Counted from the stretch's first letter, positions 8,079 through 17,189 are shown. The stretch: DNA of 64,000 nt from UBA3263 sp964528425 (GCA_964528425.1 CAZGTD010000008.1:1-64000), one strand, 5' to 3'. A program made the numbers and translations. The notes: generated from the letters alone by a model not told the origin.

Positions 8079-10376
8079 GTGAAAAACCGGATTTTGATTA
8101 TTATATTGCTATTATTATCCTGGGGTTCTGCAATGGGGAAAAGCAGTGATGCCGACGGTCGCCATCTGGAGCTCAGGGAACTCACCGTGCGGCCCAAACG
8201 CGAAAAATATTCCAAAAAGAATAATCCCGCGGTTGATTTTTTGCGCAAGGTTATGGAACGGCGCAACCTGACCGACCCACGGCTCAACAACGAATTCTAC
8301 AACCATGGGCTTTACGAACGCATTAACCTCGGACTCATCAATATGCCTCTCGATTCAGGAAGCGCCATCGGCTTTCTGCGGGAGTTTGTTGACACTACCG
8401 AACTCACCGGCCGCCCGGTGCTGAATCTCTCGGTCAAAGAGAAAATGAGCGACGTTCACTATCAGCGCAACCCCCAAAAGCGGCGTGAGGTAGTCAGGCT
8501 ACGCAACCGCCACGGCCTGGATGACCTGATGGGTGATGCGGCTTCGATTCAAACCGTGTTTGAAGAAATAATGCAGCCGGTAGACCTATACGACAGCGAT
8601 AACATTTACCTGCTCCGCCAGGAATTCGTCAGCCCCTTGGGGCGTTTGGCTCCCGACGTTTACCGCTTTTATCTGACTGACACGGTTGCCGATATCGAAC
8701 GCGGCGACTCGCTGATTGTGCTTTCATTCGCACCGCATAACCCCGTCACTCCCGGTTTTAACGGCAGACTCTATGTTGTTAAGGGCGACTCGACAATGTT
8801 TATCCGGCGCGCCGAATTGAGATTGCCTAAAGATGCCAACGTTAACTTTATCCGCGACATGTTTCTGCTTCAGGAATATGAACGTGGCTCCGACGGCTCG
8901 CGGCTTAAAACCCGCGATGAAATAATTATTGAAGCAAACTACGTTGGCATTGATGCCTACGCTACCCGACTGAGCGTTTATAATGACCATAACTTCCGCC
9001 AACCTAAAGATTCTGCGGTTTTTGAATCGCAACTTGAGGTAATCGAGCGATGCGACCTCGACCCGGATTCGCTTGAGTTCAGGCCTGCAGATGCCACTCC
9101 CTCCGGAGCCGGGCGCATGAAATCAATGATGGCGCGATTGCGTAGCAACAAGGTGTTTTACTGGAGCGAGAAGGTGCTCGGCACCCTGATTTCCGACTAC
9201 ATACGCCCCGGGGGCGACAAGGCCAAGGTTGCAATTGGCCCGATATTCTCAACCATTAGCCATAACGACCTTGAAGGATGGCGCCTGAGGCTCGGAGCCA
9301 TGACTACGGCCAACCTGTCGCGCCGATGGTTCGTCTCAGCCTACGGAGCATATGGTTTCCGCGACCATAAACCTAAATACGGCGCATCGGTCGAATACAG
9401 CCTTAACGACAAAAAATTCCATGCCGGAGAATTTCCAATCCGCTCGTTTAAAATCAGCCATAGCTACGACACTGACCGCCTCGGGCAATCTTATGCCCAG
9501 CGCGGAACTCTTTTCAACTCCATTACCCGCGGTCGCAACGACTTGATGACCTACCAACGCCTAACTTCCGTAGCTTTCAATTATGAAACCGACCGTCACT
9601 TGAATTTTTCAATCGGCCTAAGCCACTCGCGCCAGGAAGCATCGCCCTATGTTGAGTTCGTCGACGGCAATCGCCGGCGCTTCGGCCATTTCAATCAAAC
9701 TGCAGCGGTTTTTGAGTTTACATGGGCGCCGGGCGAGAAGTATTACCAGAGCATCAACGGCCGCAAGCGGTTGATAACCCGGGCACCGGTTCTCCGCCTG
9801 ACCCACACATGGGCTCCCGCCGGAATTTTAGGCACCCGCTGGGGAGTAAACAAAACCGAAATGATGGTCGATAAACGCTGGTATTTCTCGGCATGGGGCC
9901 ATATCGATACGCGCTTCGGCGCCGGCCACGTCTGGAATCAGACGGTCTTTCCATCGCTGCTCGTACCTAACGTAAACCTCAGCTACATTATCCATTCCAA
10001 GGCGTTTGCACTTATGAACGCAATGGAATTCGTTAACGATTCCTACGTTGAACTTCATCTTAACTACAATGCCAACGGAGCTCTTCTCAACTATATTCCT
10101 CTGGTTAAGAAACTCAAATTGCGCGAAATAGTGGGATTCCACGCAATCTGGGGGCACCTGAGCGACCGCAACAATCCGGCCTGCAATCCTGATCTGCTCC
10201 AGTTTCCGGCAATTGCCGGCACCAAGCGGATGGGCAGCACACCATATATGGAGTTCAACGTCGGCCTAAGTAATATTTTCAGAATTCTCAGCGTTGAATA
10301 TGTGCATCGCCTTACGCACCGCGGCCTGGGTCTTCCCAAAAACGGTGTGCGCATAGGCTTTCACTTCTCTTTTTAA
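8079..10376 (+). CDS. DUF5686 family outer-membrane protein
   Basis: A 765-aa exported protein with a signal peptide (KNRILIIILLLLSWGSAMG) and GTG start. The mature part contains a surface/periplasmic region (ELRELTVRPKREKYSKKNNP near the N-terminus) followed by a beta-rich, aromatic-rich second half ending in GVRIGFHFSF, as expected for an outer-membrane beta-barrel. This is the architecture of the Bacteroidetes DUF5686 family. Many members carry an N-terminal carboxypeptidase-regulatory-like domain; here that domain is missing and the mature protein begins close to the DUF5686 part. Function is unknown. It is separated by 39 nt from truA and 10 nt from the CYTH gene. Confidence 0.75.
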   Translation: MKNRILIIILLLLSWGSAMGKSSDADGRHLELRELTVRPKREKYSKKNNPAVDFLRKVMERRNLTDPRLNNEFYNHGLYERINLGLINMPLDSGSAIGFLREFVDTTELTGRPVLNLSVKEKMSDVHYQRNPQKRREVVRLRNRHGLDDLMGDAASIQTVFEEIMQPVDLYDSDNIYLLRQEFVSPLGRLAPDVYRFYLTDTVADIERGDSLIVLSFAPHNPVTPGFNGRLYVVKGDSTMFIRRAELRLPKDANVNFIRDMFLLQEYERGSDGSRLKTRDEIIIEANYVGIDAYATRLSVYNDHNFRQPKDSAVFESQLEVIERCDLDPDSLEFRPADATPSGAGRMKSMMARLRSNKVFYWSEKVLGTLISDYIRPGGDKAKVAIGPIFSTISHNDLEGWRLRLGAMTTANLSRRWFVSAYGAYGFRDHKPKYGASVEYSLNDKKFHAGEFPIRSFKISHSYDTDRLGQSYAQRGTLFNSITRGRNDLMTYQRLTSVAFNYETDRHLNFSIGLSHSRQEASPYVEFVDGNRRRFGHFNQTAAVFEFTWAPGEKYYQSINGRKRLITRAPVLRLTHTWAPAGILGTRWGVNKTEMMVDKRWYFSAWGHIDTRFGAGHVWNQTVFPSLLVPNVNLSYIIHSKAFALMNAMEFVNDSYVELHLNYNANGALLNYIPLVKKLKLREIVGFHAIWGHLSDRNNPACNPDLLQFPAIAGTKRMGSTPYMEFNVGLSNIFRILSVEYVHRLTHRGLGLPKNGVRIGFHFSF

Positions 10377-10386
10377 CCCCATCGCC

Positions 10387-10839
10387 ATGATTGAAATCGA
10401 ACGGAAATTTCTGGTATCAGACCCTGAAGCGGCCATTGCCTCTGCAACATCATCAACCGAAATAGCCCAAGGCTACCTCAACCCGGACCCTGAATGTACG
10501 GTTCGCGTTCGAACGCGCGGCAACCGAGGTTATCTAACGGTTAAATCTAAAAACCGCGGCATTGAACGCGGCGAATGGGAATATGAAATTCCGGTCGGCG
10601 ACGCTCGCGAACTGCTTAAGCTATCGCGAACGCCGGTTTTGCACAAAGTGCGCTACCTGCTTCCGGTTGAAGGGTTCACTTGGGAGGTAGATGTTTTCAC
10701 CAATCCCGCCGGACTGGTACTCGCCGAAGTGGAACTGCCAACGGCCGACGCCGAGCCCACGCTACCCGCCTGGGTCGGCGAGGAAGTAACCGGCAATCCC
10801 GCCTACTACAACTCCAACCTCGCCCGCCAAGAAAACTAA
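10387..10839 (+). CDS. CYTH domain protein (triphosphate-tunnel metalloenzyme)
   Basis: A 150-aa single-domain CYTH protein. The signature ExExK motif is at the very N-terminus (IEIERKFLV), followed by VRVRTRG, YLTVKSK and WEVDVF, which supply tunnel-lining charged residues. Enzymes of this family hydrolyse inorganic triphosphate or nucleoside triphosphates, or make cAMP; the small Bacteroidetes members are most often tripolyphosphatases, but the substrate cannot be told from sequence. It is the last gene of the long plus-strand run; the next gene has its own promoter. Confidence 0.85.
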   Translation: MIEIERKFLVSDPEAAIASATSSTEIAQGYLNPDPECTVRVRTRGNRGYLTVKSKNRGIERGEWEYEIPVGDARELLKLSRTPVLHKVRYLLPVEGFTWEVDVFTNPAGLVLAEVELPTADAEPTLPAWVGEEVTGNPAYYNSNLARQEN

Positions 10840-10846
10840 TCCTCCG

Positions 10847-10878
10847 TTTGCTTTTTCCAAAACTTTTCTCTATCTTTG
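10847..10878 (+). promoter_or_regulatory. Bacteroidetes-type promoter of the AAA/DUF4143 gene
   Basis: TTTG at 10847-10850 and TATCTTTG at 10871-10878 are separated by 20 nt, a full match to the -33/-7 consensus of Bacteroidetes housekeeping sigma. It lies 54 nt before the ATG of the ATPase gene. The -7 box lies partly inside a near-palindrome (10876-10908). Confidence 0.8.
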
Positions 10879-10908
10879 CAAATCAAAAGTCAGACTTTCG
10901 ATTTGCAA
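10876..10908. repeat. 33-nt near-palindrome overlapping the -7 box
   Basis: The sequence starts TTGCAAATC and ends GATTTGCAA; the 16-bp arms pair with one mismatch around a central A. It covers the last bases of the -7 box and the expected transcription start. It could be an operator or a 5'-end hairpin in the mRNA; the sequence does not decide between these. Confidence 0.75.
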
Positions 10909-10931
10909 GATTCCAGCGCAAACTATTGTTT

Positions 10932-12068
10932 ATGAGCAGTTTCATACCCCGCAAAATAACGCCAGCAGTACTCGAAGCGGCAAAATTTTACTCGGTGATC
11001 ATAATTACAGGGCCACGTCAGACTGGAAAAACCACTCTGGCGAAACACCTTTGGGCAGACTACACATTCGTCAACATGGAGGATCTGGCAACTCGCCAAA
11101 GAGCAGTTGACGACATCAACAGCTTCTTGGAATCACTGGGAGAACATGCAGTAATCGACGAGGTTCAACGCATGCCTGAACTTCTTTCGGCCATTCAGGT
11201 CAAAGTTGACTCAAACCCAAAACTCCGCTATATTCTTACGGGTAGCAACAACTTCTCGCTTCTGCACTCAAGCATGCAATCCCTGGCGGGACGAGCCGCA
11301 CTCTTTACCCTTCTGCCATTTTCATTCAAAGAGCTATCGCAGGATGCGCTGAATGTAACCACTCCGGAACTCATGCAACGCGGATTTTATCCGGCAACAA
11401 TAGCTAACGGTCAGTCGCCTTTGATGTTTTATAAAAACTATTATTCAACATATATTGAACGTGATATAAGGAATGTTGCACAAATTCAAATGTTGGATCA
11501 GTTTCAACGGTTCATGCGGCTTTGTGCCGGCCGATGCTCAACCGAGATAAATCGTGCAGCCATAGGTGTTGAAGCAGGAGTGACCGCCCCCACCATCGAT
11601 AAATGGATTTCGCTGCTGAAAGCATCATATATAGTATTCTCGCTACCTCCATATTTTGCAAATATCAACAAGCGGCTGACCAAATCTCATAAACTCTATT
11701 TTTATGACACCGGACTCCTTTGTTTCCTGCTCGGGTTTGAAGAACCCGGACAGTTGGAAACACATCCGTTGAGAGGAGCAATTTTCGAGAACCTCGCAGT
11801 AGCAGAACTTCTGAAAGACAGATTCAATGCCGACCGACAACCTAACTTATATTTCTACCGCGAACATTCAGGCCGGGAAATAGACATTGTTCAAGACTTT
11901 CCCAACGGACTGAGTTTATATGAAGTAAAGGCTTCTAAAACCTTTCAGGCAGCCTTTACCGACAATATGAAGTACCTCGCCAAAATTCTTCCGAATGTAG
12001 CGACCTCTGCTGTGGTCTACGACGGCGACTCTTTCCCACCATCAATCCTCAACGTCCGCGACCTATAA
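10932..12068 (+). CDS. AAA ATPase with C-terminal DUF4143 (PD-(D/E)XK-like) domain
   Basis: A 378-aa protein with an N-terminal AAA_14-type ATPase: Walker A GPRQTGKTTLAK near residue 30, Walker B-like HAVIDEVQRMPEL, and the sensor stretch YILTGSNNFSLL. The C-terminal DUF4143 region contains GREIDIVQ followed by SLYEVKAS, a D...ExK arrangement typical of PD-(D/E)XK nuclease folds. ATG at 10932 is chosen because it follows the promoter and the conserved RKI...FYSVIIITG block follows directly; the longer open frame overlaps the CYTH gene. The family is frequent in Bacteroidetes and its biological role is not settled. A second, distant paralogue lies at 54068-55414. Confidence 0.85.
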   Translation: MSSFIPRKITPAVLEAAKFYSVIIITGPRQTGKTTLAKHLWADYTFVNMEDLATRQRAVDDINSFLESLGEHAVIDEVQRMPELLSAIQVKVDSNPKLRYILTGSNNFSLLHSSMQSLAGRAALFTLLPFSFKELSQDALNVTTPELMQRGFYPATIANGQSPLMFYKNYYSTYIERDIRNVAQIQMLDQFQRFMRLCAGRCSTEINRAAIGVEAGVTAPTIDKWISLLKASYIVFSLPPYFANINKRLTKSHKLYFYDTGLLCFLLGFEEPGQLETHPLRGAIFENLAVAELLKDRFNADRQPNLYFYREHSGREIDIVQDFPNGLSLYEVKASKTFQAAFTDNMKYLAKILPNVATSAVVYDGDSFPPSILNVRDL

Positions 12069-12170
12069 ACACATGACAAGAGAGATATATAGTCTATAGG
12101 ATTATAGGAAGCTATGACTATTAGTAATTAAGACGAATTATTTTGAGGCGTACTGGAGGGAGAAGGGAGG

Positions 12171-12887
12171 TTAGTCGATGGGTTGGAGTTTGATTCCGAG
12201 GGCGAGTTTTTTGGATATTTCCGGCGTACCCTTAACGTAAACGGTTCCGGAACCGGTTCCGCGGATTGTCAGTTTGTTTTTTGCCCATACGCCAACATTT
12301 CCGGTTCCAACCAAAACCACCTTGGCTTCTTCGGCCTCCACTCCGTCGGCCTCAATGGTTCCGACACCGGCCAGTTTGACCGACTCGGTATTGGCGCGAC
12401 CCTTAATGGCAAGTGTTCCACTGCCGGAAACGAGTTCAACGCTGAGTTTTTCGGTATCTATGCCGCGAATGCTCAAATAACCGTTGCCCATGAGCATAGC
12501 CGTAAAATTCGGAACATTTGTCGACGTTATTACCCGCACTATCGAGTCGCCTTCATTAGAAACTCCCGTAAGATAGTTAGTGTAGATTCTAACGCTCGGC
12601 AAACCGGCCGGTATCGGGGTTAGGCCCTGACGCATTTCGTCGGGCAGACGCAGCTGAATTTTGAGTTTATTTCCTTTGGTCGAGGCCTCAATCCACGATA
12701 TTTGATTCTTTTCAGGAGAGTTTACCTGTATATAGCCCACCGAATCGGGCTTATAAATGCAGTCAACATTAACCGGGCCTATAACTCTGATTTGCTGAAA
12801 GCGGTCTACTTTCAGAACTTCGGTTTCGGCTGCCGCGCAAAGAGCGACTACCAGCAGTAAAGCAGCGGCAAAAAAACGTTTAAGCAT
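12171..12887 (-). CDS. Head-GIN domain (DUF2807) exported protein
   Basis: A 238-aa protein with signal peptide (LKRFFAAALLLVVALCAAAE) and a repetitive beta-helix-like body rich in Gly, Val, Thr and Ser, e.g. LVSGSGTLAIKG and GTGSGTVYVKG. This is the pattern of the Bacteroidetes head-GIN domain, often called a putative autotransporter adhesin domain. Role unknown; probably periplasmic or surface. Its start overlaps the dusB end by 8 bp, so it is the last gene of the minus-strand cluster. It converges with the ATPase gene across about 100 bp in which no strong terminator was seen. Confidence 0.8.
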   Translation of the reverse strand: MLKRFFAAALLLVVALCAAAETEVLKVDRFQQIRVIGPVNVDCIYKPDSVGYIQVNSPEKNQISWIEASTKGNKLKIQLRLPDEMRQGLTPIPAGLPSVRIYTNYLTGVSNEGDSIVRVITSTNVPNFTAMLMGNGYLSIRGIDTEKLSVELVSGSGTLAIKGRANTESVKLAGVGTIEADGVEAEEAKVVLVGTGNVGVWAKNKLTIRGTGSGTVYVKGTPEISKKLALGIKLQPID

Positions 12888-13842
12888 AGTATTCTTGTTC
12901 TATTTGGTTAATTAGTTTCATAAGTGACTCCAAATCCGGAGTCTGAAGCAACCGGATGCGGGTTTGCTTGAAATTAGGAATGCCTTTAAAAAGAGGAGTA
13001 ACGGCAATATGGCGTCGAATATGCAGAATGCCGCGCACCGGATCAATGCGCTCAACGCTTTCGCTAATCTGCCGGCGCAGATAATCAAACTGTCGGTGTA
13101 CGTCGATGGGCTCGCCGGTTTTCAGTTCATGGAAAATCCAGGGTGCACCTATGGCGGCTCTACCTACCATAACGCCGTCAACACCATAGCGGTCAAAGGC
13201 ATCCTCTACCTGCCGGCGCGTAGCAATATCGCCATTCCCTATCAGCGGAATGCTCAGGCGGGGATTCTCCTTTACGCGGGCAATCATTTCCCAGTCGGCC
13301 TGTCCGGTATACATTTGCGAGCGTGTGCGCCCGTGAACCGTAAGGGCCGCAATGCCGCAGTCCTGCAACTGCTCGGCAAGCTCAACGATAATTTTGTTCT
13401 CGCAGTCCCATCCAAGACGCGTTTTTACCGTTACCGGCAACTTTACGGCATTGACCACGGCGCGGGTTATTTCAAGCATTTTAGGAACGTCGCGCAGCAT
13501 ACCTGCCCCCGCGCCTTTGCCTGCAACTTTTTTTACCGGACAGCCGAAATTGATGTCGATGTAGTCCGGGTTGGCCTCTTCGACTATTTTTGCTGCCTGG
13601 ACCATAACATCCGCTTCCCGGCCATAAATCTGAATGGCCACGGGGCGCTCCGCGTCGTTAATCCGGAGCTTGCGTGTTGTAGAGGCAATATCGCGTATGA
13701 GCGCGTCGGCACTGACGAATTCCGTATACACCATATCGGCCCCGTTCTCCTTGGCGATCAGGCGGAAAGAGCTGTCAGTAACGTCCTCCATCGGAGCGAG
13801 CATTACCGGACGCGGGCCGAGGTCGATATTCCCTATCTTCAT
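12880..13842 (-). CDS. dusB: tRNA-dihydrouridine synthase (Dus family)
   Basis: A 320-aa FMN-dependent enzyme that reduces uridine to dihydrouridine in the tRNA D-loop. Signatures: LAPMEDVTDSSFR at the FMN-binding N-terminus, INFGCPVKKV with the catalytic cysteine, TVKTRLGW, LTVHGRTRSQMYTG and GVMVGRAAIGAPW. The overall pattern fits the DusB subgroup. It overlaps murI by 4 bp upstream and the GIN gene by 8 bp downstream. The subgroup assignment is from motif similarity, without alignment. Confidence 0.92.
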   Translation of the reverse strand: MKIGNIDLGPRPVMLAPMEDVTDSSFRLIAKENGADMVYTEFVSADALIRDIASTTRKLRINDAERPVAIQIYGREADVMVQAAKIVEEANPDYIDINFGCPVKKVAGKGAGAGMLRDVPKMLEITRAVVNAVKLPVTVKTRLGWDCENKIIVELAEQLQDCGIAALTVHGRTRSQMYTGQADWEMIARVKENPRLSIPLIGNGDIATRRQVEDAFDRYGVDGVMVGRAAIGAPWIFHELKTGEPIDVHRQFDYLRRQISESVERIDPVRGILHIRRHIAVTPLFKGIPNFKQTRIRLLQTPDLESLMKLINQIEQEYYA

Positions 13843-14675
13843 AAAACTATTGATTGAGCCTTAATATCTTTTGAAAGGAACAAAGAACCCATTTCAGTGA
13901 ATTTTTCAGCACTCTCGGTGGTCAGATAGCGTACCGTCCCGCCGCGGCTTACCCTTGCGTCCATTTCGGGGTGGCGCTGCAGATAATCCTTTAAAGAATT
14001 TGCCACTATCTCGCCCTGCGTAATGATTTTTATATGGGCAGGCATGTATTTGCGGATTTTCTGCAACAGCAGCGGATAGTGGGTACACCCGAGCAGTGTG
14101 GTGTCGATGCGGGGGTCACGATGGAGCAGCAAGTCAATGTATTTCTCCACAAAATAATCTGCCCCCGGGGTATCGAACTCGCGGTTTTCAACCAATGGAA
14201 CCCAAAGCGGACACTCCTGACCGGTGGTTACAAAGTGAGGATATAGCTTGGCGATTTCTATTTCATAGCTCTCGGACCGAATGGTGCCGGGAGTTCCGAA
14301 AATGCCGATATGGCCGTTTTTAGTGTATTGGCCGATAGCCTCCACTGTCGGGCGGATTACGCCCAGCACCCTGCGCTGCGGCGCCAGGTGGGGCAAATCG
14401 AGCTGCTGAATGGAGCGCAGCGCCTTGGCCGACGCAGTGTTGCAGCCAAGAATCACCAGCTGACACCCGAGCTCAAAAAGCCGCTGTACCGCCTGGAGGG
14501 TAAACTGATAAACCACCTCGAACGAGCGCGTACCATACGGGGCCCGGGCGTTATCGCCCAGGTAAAGATAGTCATTCTCCGGCATCAGGTTTCTGATGCC
14601 TTCGAGGATAGTCAGGCCCCCATAGCCGCTGTCGAAAACGCCTATGGGGCCCGGAGTGCGGATATCTGCCAACAC
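13839..14675 (-). CDS. murI: Glutamate racemase
   Basis: A 278-aa cytosolic cofactor-independent racemase producing D-glutamate for peptidoglycan. The two catalytic cysteines lie in LGCNTASAKAL and LLGCTHYPLLL, and the N-terminal block is GVFDSGYGGLTI. Length is normal. It begins one base after the mscL stop and overlaps dusB by 4 bp. Confidence 0.95.
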   Translation of the reverse strand: MLADIRTPGPIGVFDSGYGGLTILEGIRNLMPENDYLYLGDNARAPYGTRSFEVVYQFTLQAVQRLFELGCQLVILGCNTASAKALRSIQQLDLPHLAPQRRVLGVIRPTVEAIGQYTKNGHIGIFGTPGTIRSESYEIEIAKLYPHFVTTGQECPLWVPLVENREFDTPGADYFVEKYIDLLLHRDPRIDTTLLGCTHYPLLLQKIRKYMPAHIKIITQGEIVANSLKDYLQRHPEMDARVSRGGTVRYLTTESAEKFTEMGSLFLSKDIKAQSIVL

Positions 14676-14676
14676 T

Positions 14677-15108
14677 TTATTTCTGAGAATTCTGTTTGAG
14701 CAGGTCGCGGATTTCGGTAAGCAGAACTTCTTCCTGGGTAGGAGCGGGATCGGGAGCCGGAGCGGCCTCTTCTTCTTTTTTGAACTTCATCATAACTTTG
14801 ATTGCAACAAAGATGCTCAGAGCAATAATAACGAAGTCAACGATGTTTTGGATAAACATGCCGTAGTTGAGGGTAACGGCTTCTTTTACCACCTCCTGGG
14901 TTGTAGGATCAAGCACCGCTTCGTGGAGAGTAGCTTTAAGTTCGTTAAAGTTTACGCCACCGGTCATAACGCCTACACATGGCATAATGATATCGTTAAC
15001 CAGCGAACTTACGATCTTGCCGAACGCACCGCCGATGATAACGCCAACGGCCATGTCAACGATGTTGCCTTTCATTGCAAAGGCCTTGAAATCTTGAATG
15101 AATCCCAT
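14677..15108 (-). CDS. mscL: Large-conductance mechanosensitive channel MscL
   Basis: A 143-aa inner-membrane channel that opens under hypo-osmotic stress. TM1 contains the pore-lining stretch DMAVGVIIGGAFGKIVSSLV; TM2 is FIQNIVDFVIIALSIFVAIK; the C-terminal bundle helix is LLTEIRDLLKQN. The segment between TM2 and the bundle is acidic and proline/alanine rich. It is preceded by a 36-nt gap after serB and followed directly by murI. Confidence 0.95.
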   Translation of the reverse strand: MGFIQDFKAFAMKGNIVDMAVGVIIGGAFGKIVSSLVNDIIMPCVGVMTGGVNFNELKATLHEAVLDPTTQEVVKEAVTLNYGMFIQNIVDFVIIALSIFVAIKVMMKFKKEEEAAPAPDPAPTQEEVLLTEIRDLLKQNSQK

Positions 15109-15144
15109 TTCTGTAGAATTTAAATGTTAGATATATAATTGAAT

Positions 15145-16386
15145 TTAGTTTTTTACTTCGGTAATAAACGAATCTTTGAAGCCGAGGAAATACAGAACGC
15201 CGTCAAGCCCGATGGTCGATAGCGACTGCTCGGCTGTGGCCTTAACCTTTGGCTTGGCATGGAAAGCTATTCCAAGGCCGGCGGTGGCGAGCATGGGCAA
15301 ATCGTTAGCTCCGTCGCCAACGGCAATAGTTTGCGCGATATTGACGTTTTCTACCTGCGCGAGCAACCGAAGCAGCTCGGCTTTGCGCCTGCCGTCAACA
15401 ACCTCGCCGACATAGCGGCCGGTCAGATGCCCCGTAGAGTCCACTTCAAGTTCATTGGCATAAACATAGTCAAACCCGAACCGACGGCGCAAATATTCTC
15501 CGAAATATGTAAATCCGCCCGAAAGAATTGCGGTTTTATATCCGGCGCGCTTCAAAACAGTCATCATGCGCTCCAGTCCCTCGGTAAAAGGCAGATGCTC
15601 GGCAATATCCTGCATAACGCTAACGTCAAGTCCCTTCAACAACGCCACTCGCTCGGTAAAACTTTCAATAAAGTCGATTTCGCCACGCATTGCTCGCTCG
15701 GTAATGGCCTTGACCTGATCGCCGACACCGGCACGCATGGCCAGTTCGTCGATAACCTCGGTTTCAATCAGCGTTGAATCCATATCGAAGCATATCAGGC
15801 GACGGGTGCGACGGAAAACGTTATCCTCCTGGAAAGAGATGTCAACATCATTTTTCGACGCTATTTCCAAGAAACGGCGTCCGAGCATGGTGCGGTCGGC
15901 CGGATTGCCGCGAACGGCCATTTCAATGCAGGTTTTCGACAATGGGTCGCGGCTATCGGCCTTCAGCGAAATGCGGCCGGTCAGACGCTTGATATTTTCA
16001 ATGTTGAGGCCTTCGGCAGCAACTTCGGCAGTAAGCCGGGCTATATGTTCGGCCGTCAGACGCCGCCCGAGCATGGTAATAATCCAGCGGCTCTTGCCTT
16101 GCATGCCCACCCACTTTTCGTAGTCGTCGGCGCGTGTAGGCGTAAACCGAATGTTCAGGTTCAGTTCCGATGCTTTGAAAAGCATTTCTTTCAATATGTT
16201 GCCCGACGATTCGGAATCGGTTTTAATCAGAATTCCGAGCGACAGATAATGGTGGATAGTGCTCTGGCCGATATCCAGAATGGAAGCATCGTGGCGCCCC
16301 AGAATGCCTGTCAGCGCCGAAGTCAGCCCCGGGCGGTCAACACCGGTAATGTTTATGAGTATGAGTTCGGTTTCTTTCTGATTCAT
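15145..16386 (-). CDS. serB: Phosphoserine phosphatase with N-terminal ACT domains
   Basis: A 413-aa HAD-family enzyme for the last step of serine synthesis. Two ACT-like regulatory domains fill residues ~5-180 (VDRPGLTSALTG and the block starting SRWIITMLGRRLTAEHIARL). The HAD domain follows, with nucleophile Asp201 in CFDMDSTLI, ILSGGFTYF and VGDGANDLPML. A doubled ACT arrangement is known in SerB enzymes of several phyla and suggests amino-acid feedback control. It overlaps the upstream kinase gene by 4 bp. Confidence 0.93.
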   Translation of the reverse strand: MNQKETELILINITGVDRPGLTSALTGILGRHDASILDIGQSTIHHYLSLGILIKTDSESSGNILKEMLFKASELNLNIRFTPTRADDYEKWVGMQGKSRWIITMLGRRLTAEHIARLTAEVAAEGLNIENIKRLTGRISLKADSRDPLSKTCIEMAVRGNPADRTMLGRRFLEIASKNDVDISFQEDNVFRRTRRLICFDMDSTLIETEVIDELAMRAGVGDQVKAITERAMRGEIDFIESFTERVALLKGLDVSVMQDIAEHLPFTEGLERMMTVLKRAGYKTAILSGGFTYFGEYLRRRFGFDYVYANELEVDSTGHLTGRYVGEVVDGRRKAELLRLLAQVENVNIAQTIAVGDGANDLPMLATAGLGIAFHAKPKVKATAEQSLSTIGLDGVLYFLGFKDSFITEVKN

Positions 16387-17183
16387 TTTGATGTGTGATA
16401 CTCTATTAGTCCGGGCATCGGACGTTCCTGAATTGAATCGACGGTAAATCCGCGCAGGGCAGCCGCCGCGATTACCCGCGGAGACATTGCCTTGGCAACC
16501 CCGCCGACAATGCGAATGCGCTGCGTGAGCTTATAGTAATTGCTCAAAGCACCGAAAAGCGAATCGAGCTCGGCATCGATAAGGTCGGTCAGATGCTCCT
16601 GGTGAGTCAATATAAAAGGCACCATTGAAGCTAAAAAGGCATTCGCTCCGGGCTGGCGGTAGACACGTTCAAGCACTGCGGCATAGTCCATGCCGAGGAA
16701 ACGCTCCAGCTCCGGGCGAAGCCGGCCGGTTCGGAAGGCCAGACGCACCATTCGTTTACCAAATGCCGCGCCGCTTCCTTCGTCGCCGAGAATATAGCCC
16801 ATAGGGGGCATATTCTTAGTTAACGATTCGCCATTATAGAGCGCCGAGTTGCTGCCGGTGCCCATAATCAGGGCCAAGCCCGGCTCGTGACCGAACAGGG
16901 CGCGGGCTGCGCCAAGCATATCTGAATTCACTTCAACGCAGCAACCTTTCGGAAAGGCCGACGCTACCTTATAGCACACATCGGAGCTGACGCAGCCGGC
17001 ACCGTAGTAGTAGATCATCTCCGGCTTCCGGTCGCCAAGCGCACTGGCAAAGGCCTCGCTGAGCTGCTCCTGTGTCATCATCAGCGCGTTGACCCCGGGA
17101 GTTTCAAACGTCTGCACAGCTCCGTCGGCTTCAACCGCGGCCCAGTGAACCTTCGTGCTTCCTGCGTCTGCTATAATTATCAT
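16383..17183 (-). CDS. BadF/BadG-type sugar kinase (N-acetylglucosamine kinase-like)
   Basis: A 266-aa ASKHA-fold ATPase. Phosphate motif 1 is IADAGSTKVHWAAVE; phosphate motif 2 is ALIMGTGSNSALYNG; GYILGDEGSGAAFGK is characteristic of the GlcNAc-kinase-like branch of the BadF/BadG/BcrA/BcrD family. It lacks the cysteine ligands expected of the [4Fe-4S] activases, which supports a sugar kinase. It lies 6 nt after a secreted beta-galactosidase and overlaps serB by 4 bp, so phosphorylation of a released amino sugar is a reasonable inference. The exact substrate is not shown. Confidence 0.75.
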   Translation of the reverse strand: MIIIADAGSTKVHWAAVEADGAVQTFETPGVNALMMTQEQLSEAFASALGDRKPEMIYYYGAGCVSSDVCYKVASAFPKGCCVEVNSDMLGAARALFGHEPGLALIMGTGSNSALYNGESLTKNMPPMGYILGDEGSGAAFGKRMVRLAFRTGRLRPELERFLGMDYAAVLERVYRQPGANAFLASMVPFILTHQEHLTDLIDAELDSLFGALSNYYKLTQRIRIVGGVAKAMSPRVIAAAALRGFTVDSIQERPMPGLIEYHTSK

Positions 17184-17189
17184 AGTCGA

